Source of the DNA: Setomelanomma holmii
Taxonomy: Eukaryota > Ascomycota > Dothideomycetes > Pleosporales > Phaeosphaeriaceae
NCBI GenBank assembly: GCA_010015745.1
Contig: ML978361.1
Location: 9,099 to 31,551, forward strand
Reading direction: 5' to 3'
DNA length: 22,453 bases
Position 1 is the first letter of the stretch, and each line of letters begins with the position of its first letter. Below are positions 16,064-22,453 of the stretch, piece after piece. The translations under genes and the position numbers were made by a program. Below the pieces are notes generated by a model, which saw nothing but the letters and a program-made list of their open reading frames with translations, did not search any database and was not told the DNA's origin.

Positions 16064-19000
16064 ATGAGCTTTTGCAATGGCTGCGCCCCTTCTCCCGACA
16101 AAAACGGGATGCTAGCACAACACAGCTACCTTGATACCTCAAATGTTGATCGTCATCCTTTCTGCGGTGACGGGGAGGGATGGGGTCCGATCAGTCCCAT
16201 GTACCTCGACTTCACACCGTGTTTCGTGGATACTTGGGTAGTAGTAGTAGCAGCTTTTGGGCTTCTTGGATGTGCTGGTGCTCTCTGGTATCTCTGTCTG
16301 AAATCCCCATCGCATTCGGTCAGATACGATCGGAGAATCAGCAATAAAATGGTACGAACGTCTCATAAAGAATAGTAATATATTGACGTAGTTTGGCACT
16401 AACATTTTCCGCGTGTCTAGGTCACTCTTGGAGCACTCATTATCACGACCACAATCCAAGCAGCGCTCCAAACTACATACCAGAAAGATTTATGGACTAC
16501 AGATTTCCGCTTCTGGACCAACGTTCTCTTGATAATTTCCCTCGGCACTATATTCCTTGTTCATTGCATTGAACACTGGAGGAGAAATGCGAACAGCATC
16601 ATCCTCGTCTTCTGGTCATTATTTCTCGTAACATATGCTGTCAAGTTACACTCCTTGATTACTCGGAAAATTTACCGTGAGCATGCGGCATACTTCGGTA
16701 TTTTCTGTGCTAGTTTTGGACTGGCTATACTCGAATTCGTTCTCGAGTGGCTGGGAGGAAAACCAGTGTGCGAAGATGCTGTCCTGGGAGCTAACATTGA
16801 ATGTCTTTACGAACATGCAAACATCTGTTCCATTTTAACGTTCAGCTGGATCACACAAATTATGGAGCGCGGCAACAAGATCACTCTTGCCCAGGACGAC
16901 TTACCTAATCTCTCAATGCGGGACACAACGAAGGACACCACAAAAGTACTTGGAGAAGCTTGGAAGAACGAGGTGAAAAAAAAACATCCTTCACTGTGGC
17001 AAGCATTGTTCAACTCATTTGGAGGGCTATATGCCAGAGGTGCTGCTTTCAAGGCTGTGAGCGACATTCTGAGTTTCACGCAGCCACAGTTGCTGCGACG
17101 TCTAATCCGCTTCGTGGGATCCCATCGTACCGAATCCCCTCCATCTGTGGCTCAAGGAGCTGTGATCGCGATCGCTATGTTCGCTGTGTCACTATTACAG
17201 ACTACTTGTACCCATCAGTATCACCAGTATTGCCTCATCACTGGTATGAGGATCAAGTCGTCTTTGACTGCTTCGATCTACTGCAAATCGACTCGCCTGT
17301 CCAAAGAGGGTCTGACATCAAAATCGACTGGCGATCTTGTCAATTACATGGCTATCGATACGGAAAGGATTCAGCGTTTAGCGGAATATGGTCAACTAGT
17401 ATGGTCTGTTCCCTTCCAGATCGTTCTATGCATAGTTTCGCTCTACCAACTGCTCGGGAGATGCTCTTTAGTGGGCATAGCTACCATGATGGTCACGATG
17501 CCCGTTAACAGGAGCCTTGCACAATCAATGGCCACACTACAGAAAGAACAGATGCAGATGAAGGATACACGTACAAACCTTATTGCAGAGATTCTCAGCA
17601 ACATGAAGTCGATCAAAATCTACTCCTGGACGACAGCCTTCAAGAGTCGTTTAAATTTCATTCGTGCCCAGGAACTCAAAACAATACGCAAGATTGGAGC
17701 CATCAATACCGTTTCGGCTTTCGTGTGGTACAACATCCCGTTTTTCGTAGCCTGTTCAAGCTTCAGTATCTTCGTCCTGACACAGCACCGCCCGTTGACA
17801 ACCGAGAGAGTTTTCGCCGCGCTCACGCTTTTCAACCTTCTTACGGTACCGCTAGCTGCTATGCCAATAGTTGTCACAGCAGTTGTAGACGCTAATATAT
17901 CCGTGGCCCGTATAATCTCCCACTGGACTGCAGATGAGGTACAGGACGACGCCGTCACCTGTGAGGAAGCTACAGACGCAACCGGAGAAGAGTTGGTCTG
18001 TATTCGCGACGCAAGTTTTGCGTGGGATAAGAAGCACGAACGTCGTATGCTGCATAACATCAATATATCCGCGAAAAGGGGAGAGCTTGTTTGCGTTGTC
18101 GGTCGTGTGGGTGCTGGCAAGTCATCGCTTCTGCAAGCAGTGCTGGGTGATTTGTGGAAAATCAGTGGAGAGGTAATCGTTCGAGGAAAGACAGCCTACG
18201 TCTCGCAGTCATCTTGGGTGATGAACACTTCTGTCAGGGCTAATATTGTCTTTGGACATCATTGGGACCCTCAATTTTATAAATTGACTATCAAAGCATG
18301 CGCGCTGAGCGATGACTTTGCTTTCCTTCCGGATGGCGACCAGACCGAGGTTGGCGAGCGTGGAGTCTCTTTATCGGGAGGACAGAAGGCTCGAATCAGC
18401 CTTGCCCGAGCTGTATATTCCCGTGCTGGTGTCTACCTCCTGGACGATTGTCTGTCGGCTGTTGACCAGCATGTCGGAAGACACTTGATCGACAACGTTC
18501 TTGGGCCTAGGGGTTTATTAGCTAATAAGACAAGGATCTTAGCTACGAACTCCATTCCTGTACTTATGGAAGCCAGTAGCATCGTGTTTCTACGGAAGGG
18601 TAGCATCACTGAAAGAGGCAGCTACAACCAGCTTATGACGATCGATGGCGATATGGCAAACATGATAAAAGCTTCAATGCATGGTAACCAGAGAAGGGCT
18701 AATACTACCCACACGGCCAATCATGTTACGAATGACCAAGGATCTAATGTACGCTATAGTAGGCTGGATTCATTCGGTTACAATGAGGGACAGCTGAAAG
18801 CTGTAACTGCGAAGGGGAGCGCTGCTCAACAGGTGCTTACAGGAAACAATGACAAAACGGCAGGCAAACACAGTTCCAACAACCACAGTCTAGTAAGAGC
18901 CACTAGCTTCGAAGGATTTCATGGTAGACATTCGGAAGAAGAGAGTAACGAAGGGAAGATGAGGCAATTGGAGGAGTCACCTAAGCAGGGCAAGGTTGAT

Positions 19001-21286
19001 TGGTCAGTGTACGGTGAATACGCAAGAAGTAGTAACCTGGCGGCGCTTTCAATCTACCTTCTGCTCTTGCTGGGAGGACAGATAACCTCTGTCGGTACGT
19101 GAGAGACTAGCAGCATACATCTTTCTGCTTCTCTAAGTTGAAGAAGCTGACGTAATTTTAGGCGCAAATTTATGGGTCAAAAGCTGGTCAGCAGCCAACG
19201 AGCTTTACGGTCGGAACCCATTTGTGGGCAAATACATTGGTATCTATTTCGCCTTCGGTATTGGATCAGCCGCTCTACTCCTTGGGCAGGTTCTTATACT
19301 CTGGATATTCTGTTCAGTTGAGGTCAGTTCCGGCATTCAGTACTACCACGGTCTGTTTGAGGCGTCTAGTCACTTACGAGTTTCTGTAGGCCAGCCGAAA
19401 GCTACACGAGCGAATGGCGTCGGCATTATTTCACTCTCCGATGAGCTTCTTTGAGACAACACCTTCAGGGCGCGTTCTCAATCGATTTTCGAAGTATGTT
19501 CCCGTAACTTTGCTGCAAGCATCTGAGTCAATTTTTGCCATCTGGCAGGACTCCCGACAGACTTCCTGTTGACAACACTCGCGTTCTGATGGTTCTTTCT
19601 CCCGTAAAATTTCTCTTGCTGACTTACTCCTTAAGCGACATCTACAGCGTAGACGCACTGCTGGCGTGAGTGTACTTTGTGCCAAGCTCTTCGCGAGCAA
19701 GTCCTAACGCAATCAGCCTAAATATCGACGGGGTGTTCGAAAACTCTTTCAGAGGTATGAAATAACCTGCACAAGGTGCTCTTTCAGGTGGTAGACTGAT
19801 GAATGTAGCTGGATTTATATTGATCATCATCTCCTCATCCACCCCGATGTTCATGACGCTAGTCTTCCCCCTCGGCGCTCTGTACTTGTACATTCAGAGA
19901 TATTATCTGCGAACATCGCGAGAACTGAAGCGACTGGACAGCGTGAGTCGTAGCCCCATATATGCTCACTTCCATGAGTCGCTGAGTGGCATGAGCACGA
20001 TTCGTGCATACAGACAGCAGAAGCGTTTCGAGCAGGAGAACGAGTGCCGTATGGATGCTAACCACAAAGCCTACTTACCATCTTTCAGCGCTACTAGGTG
20101 GCTAGCAATTCGACTAGAATGCACCGGTTCTGTCATCGTATTGGCTGCCGCTGTATTTGCCATCATCTCTGTGGCCAATCATAGCAGTCTCTCTGCTGGC
20201 ATGGTTGGCTTGACTATCTCATACGCCCTCCAGGCTGCTCAGAGCCTTAGCTACGCTGTGCAGGGGATGGCAGAGGTGGAGGTGAACATGGTGTCTGTAG
20301 AGAGAGTACTTGAGTACGCCAACCTACCGAGCGAAGCGCCTGAAGTCATCCCCGAAAACAGACCACCGGCCAGCTGGCCATCACAGGGTGGTATTGAATT
20401 CAACAACTACAGTACCCGGTATCGACCAGGTCTTGACTTGGTGTTGAGCAACATCAATCTTCAGATCAAGGCTGGTGAGAAGATTGGAGTCGTCGGTCGT
20501 ACAGGCGCGGGAAAAAGCTCACTCACCCTCGCGCTGTTCCGCATCATCGAGCCAGCTGAGGGGTTTATGTCCATTGATGGTTTGAACACCAGCACAATCG
20601 GTCTCCTAGATCTCCGGAAAAAGCTGTCCATCATCCCTCAAGACGCAGCTTTATTTGAAGGAACTGTGCGAGACAATATTGACCCAGATCATACCCATGA
20701 CGATACAGAATTATGGAGCGTTTTAGGTAACCGCATCGTGCACTTTGTACATTGCCGCAGCTAACTTCGCTGAAGAGCAAGCATGCCTCAAAGATTACAT
20801 TTCAAGTATGCCAGGAGGACTGGACGCTCAGCTCCATGAAGGAGGTAAAGCCTGCGCCCCTTTCTATTCGGTCTATAGGCAATATTGACAGTGCCCTAGG
20901 ATCCAACCTCAGCATCGGTCAGAGGCAGCTAATATCGTTGGCTCGTGCTCTCCTTGCTTCAAGCAAGATATTGATTCTGGATGAAGCAACAGTCTGTTTG
21001 ATCCGGAGTACATATTTGCTTTGCTAACATCATCTTCTAGGCAGCCGTCGACGTTGAAACGGACGCAATGCTTCAAACCACACTACGCGGCAGCACATTC
21101 AGAAACAAAACAATAATCACTATCGCCCACAGAATCAACACAATAATTGATTCTGATAGGATCATTGTGCTTAGCCAAGGTGGTATCGCTGAGTTTGACA
21201 CGCCTACCCAGCTTATGAGGCAGAAAGGCTTATTTTACGAGCTGGTCAGGGAGTCAAACAGTCCCGCAACTTCTCTTAGAGCATGA
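16064..21286 (+). CDS. ABCC-family (MRP/Ycf1-like) full ABC transporter, ten exons
   Basis: Exons: 16064-16351, 16421-19094, 19162-19322, 19390-19493, 19636-19665, 19717-19754, 19809-20726, 20776-20844, 20900-20991, 21041-21286. All joins keep frame, giving 1539 aa. Most introns are 49-69 nt with CTAAC/CTGAC branch points; one is 142 nt. The N-terminal extension (GWGPISP, DFTPCFVDTW, helix about 57-79 and more in exon 2) is the TMD0 typical of Ycf1-like pumps. NBD1 has Walker A GRVGAGKSS (about 656), signature LSGGQKAR and Walker B VYLLDDCLSAVD, with Asp where the catalytic Glu would be, as is usual for ABCC. NBD2 has GRTGAGKSS (about 1326), LSIGQRQL and ILILDEATAAVD with the catalytic Glu. 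Relatives move glutathione conjugates, metal-thiol complexes or metabolites into the vacuole or out of the cell; the substrate here is unknown. No defect is seen. Confidence 0.92.
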
Positions 21287-21337
21287 ATCCATTGTCAAGG
21301 TTTTGGTTCTCTTCCTGCCAAGATACTGTAGTAGTTT

Positions 21338-21510
21338 GTTAGATGTAGGAGGATAGGGCAAACATGAAGGGAGAAGAAGGACGTTGTATTAAGAGAGCTA
21401 CAGAGAGCGATTATATGCACAACTGAGATGAGTAAGCAGGTGACTAAGAGTGACGTGAGGATGCAGTTCACAGTGTACTATGTGAACTGAGGTGCCAGGC
21501 TGATGCGACA
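21338..21510 (-). mobile_element. Solo-LTR-like sequence, minus orientation
   Basis: 173 bases which, read on the minus strand, begin TGTCGCATCAG and end CATCTAACA (TG...CA ends as in LTRs), with an internal TATATAATC-like box (GCATATAATCGC). By eye about 80-85% identical to the reverse complement of 21558-21726. No matching 5-base target duplication flanks it. It begins 51 bases after the ABC transporter stop codon. No retroelement interior is visible beyond its 3' end, where the transporter gene lies. Confidence 0.6.
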
Positions 21511-21557
21511 CTAGAAAAGTATCGTGAGATTGCTCCTACTGAGTGTCAAATGTAAGA

Positions 21558-21726
21558 TGTCAGACTGGCACCTCAGTTCACAAGGTACATGTGAACTGCA
21601 TCTCTCACGTGACTCTTTGTCACTCGCTTACTCATCGTGGTTGTGTATATAATCGCTCTCTGTAGCTCTCTTAATATAACAACCGTCTGCTTCCTTCATG
21701 TCTAATCTGTCCTCTCACATCTGACA
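21558..21726 (+). mobile_element. LTR-like sequence, plus orientation
   Basis: 169 bases starting TGTCAGACTGGCACC and ending CACATCTGACA, with a TATA-like box (TGTATATAATCGC) near 21643. It is the inverted partner of 21338-21510. The two sequences diverge from a 47-base spacer with their 5' ends facing. AT-rich sequence of possible element interior follows. The call as LTR rests on the TG...CA ends, length and TATA box; a foldback or MITE-like element is the alternative. Confidence 0.6.
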
Positions 21727-22453
21727 GTTATAAGTCTAGTATTTCTACATTACGCTGCAATACTTAGATAAGATTGTTCACTCTCTTAATGCATTACACA
21801 CGTCGTTTACGTTGTCCCTGCAATTATCCTGCGCATCGCTTTAGCCTATTGTTGCTGCTACACGCAATCTGTTAAGATTATTTCTTACATTAAGGCTACG
21901 CTTTTAATATCCTCTAATTACGCATTACATTATTATTTACGTTAATTAAGCAGATTATCTAGCGCTGTTGTAAGCTGATTTGTCGCCGCATTACGCTATC
22001 CTTAAGGTTACACCTCATATCTTCTCTGCTAACTATAAGGCAGCTCTTTTGCTGTCATAGCATCTTTAAGCACGCTTGACGACTATGTCGTCTCTCGCGC
22101 TTTAATCATCCTTGAAAAGCAGAGCGATTAGAAGCTCTAAAACTTAATAAAGAAACAGTTCGCAACCATCAAGGGCGTGTAGAAATACTGCGATCCTCTT
22201 ACTATAAATTAACCTCTGACTGTTAACAATGTGCCTACGGACGACAACTTAGAAAGCAAGTAGAGGAAGTAGAAGATTAAAATAAATGCTTAAAGAGCAA
22301 TCCTTAAAGCTATTGTCAGATATGAGCGCGTCTTGGAGGATTCCTGGCATCGATCTGTCAGATATGAGCGCGGGCTTGGCCGGCACTACAGGGCATGGAC
22401 CACTTAGCTTAGCGCACCAGCGGGGAACACCAAAACCCGCTGGTCAGAGTTCA
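21727..22453 (+). other. AT-rich sequence after the LTR, possible degraded retroelement interior
   Basis: No ORF of useful length. The first 400 bases are rich in TTA, TTAC and TAA, as RIP-damaged repeats often are. From about 22100 lysine/glutamate-rich codon stretches appear but are broken by stops. From about 22330 the sequence becomes more GC-rich, ending in IVRYERVLEDSW and SVRYERGLGRHYRAW-like translation. No primer-binding site or gag domain can be recognised with confidence. Confidence 0.35.
22314..22372 (+). repeat. 17-base direct repeat, 42-base period
   Basis: TGTCAGATATGAGCGCG occurs at 22314-22330 and 22356-22372. The period is a multiple of three, and one frame reads VRYER in both copies, so it may be an old in-frame duplication of coding sequence. 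Confidence 0.85.

Noticed and set aside
19549..19635. Treating this 87-base in-frame segment as a constitutive exon of the ABC transporter
   Set aside because: It would interrupt the conserved FSNDIYxVD segment of ABCC proteins; kept only as a possible alternative isoform.
1..22453. tRNA, rRNA, CRISPR arrays and bacterial-type operons
   Set aside because: No tRNA B-box context, no rRNA-like sequence and no regularly spaced repeats with unique spacers were seen; gene structure is eukaryotic.

Overview
The window looks like nuclear DNA of a filamentous ascomycete, perhaps a Dothideomycete-like plant-associated fungus. The reasons are short introns (about 47-69 nt) with GT...AG ends and CTAAC/CTGAC branch points, proteins of typically fungal families, and transposon debris of fungal Fot1/pogo and Ty1/copia type. 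No bacterial features (operons, Shine-Dalgarno sites, CRISPR) are visible.

Layout. 1-369 is the 3' end of a pogo/Fot1-type (DDE_1) transposase. 981-3130 is a three-exon gene for a multi-pass membrane glycoprotein of unknown function. 3598-4539 is an intact DapA/4-hydroxy-2-oxoglutarate-aldolase-family enzyme. From 4.7 to 11 kb most genes are damaged: an F-box/2EXR-like gene with a frameshift and a stop (4759-5806), a DUF1961-like gene on the minus strand with a large internal deletion and no ATG (6085-6518), a truncated 3'-5' exonuclease (7429-7875), and an MFS transporter missing its N-terminal half (9999-11006). Among them an ACC-synthase-like PLP aminotransferase (8507-9856) looks intact.

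11.0-16.0 kb is gene-poor. It holds a Ty1/copia integrase remnant (11694-12420, plus strand), a degraded pogo/Fot1 transposase (12530-13215, minus strand), a 38-bp minisatellite (13534-13646), a perfect hairpin (14899-14922) and an AAGCC-rich stretch (15555-15628).

16064-21286 is a complete ten-exon ABCC (MRP/Ycf1-like) full transporter. Its reconstructed length is 1539 aa, and all nucleotide-binding motifs are in place. Fifty-one bases past its stop lie two short LTR-like sequences in divergent orientation (21338-21510 minus, 21558-21726 plus), which form a long imperfect inverted repeat. AT-rich sequence that may be element interior follows to the window end.

The genes do not form an evident pathway. 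The aminotransferase next to a transporter fragment could be the residue of a secondary-metabolite cluster, but no backbone enzyme is present, so this is only a hypothesis. I found no convincing new biological system. The most checkable oddities are the divergent LTR pair, the frame-preserving alternative splice acceptors in the ABCC gene, and the run of broken genes around an intact aminotransferase.
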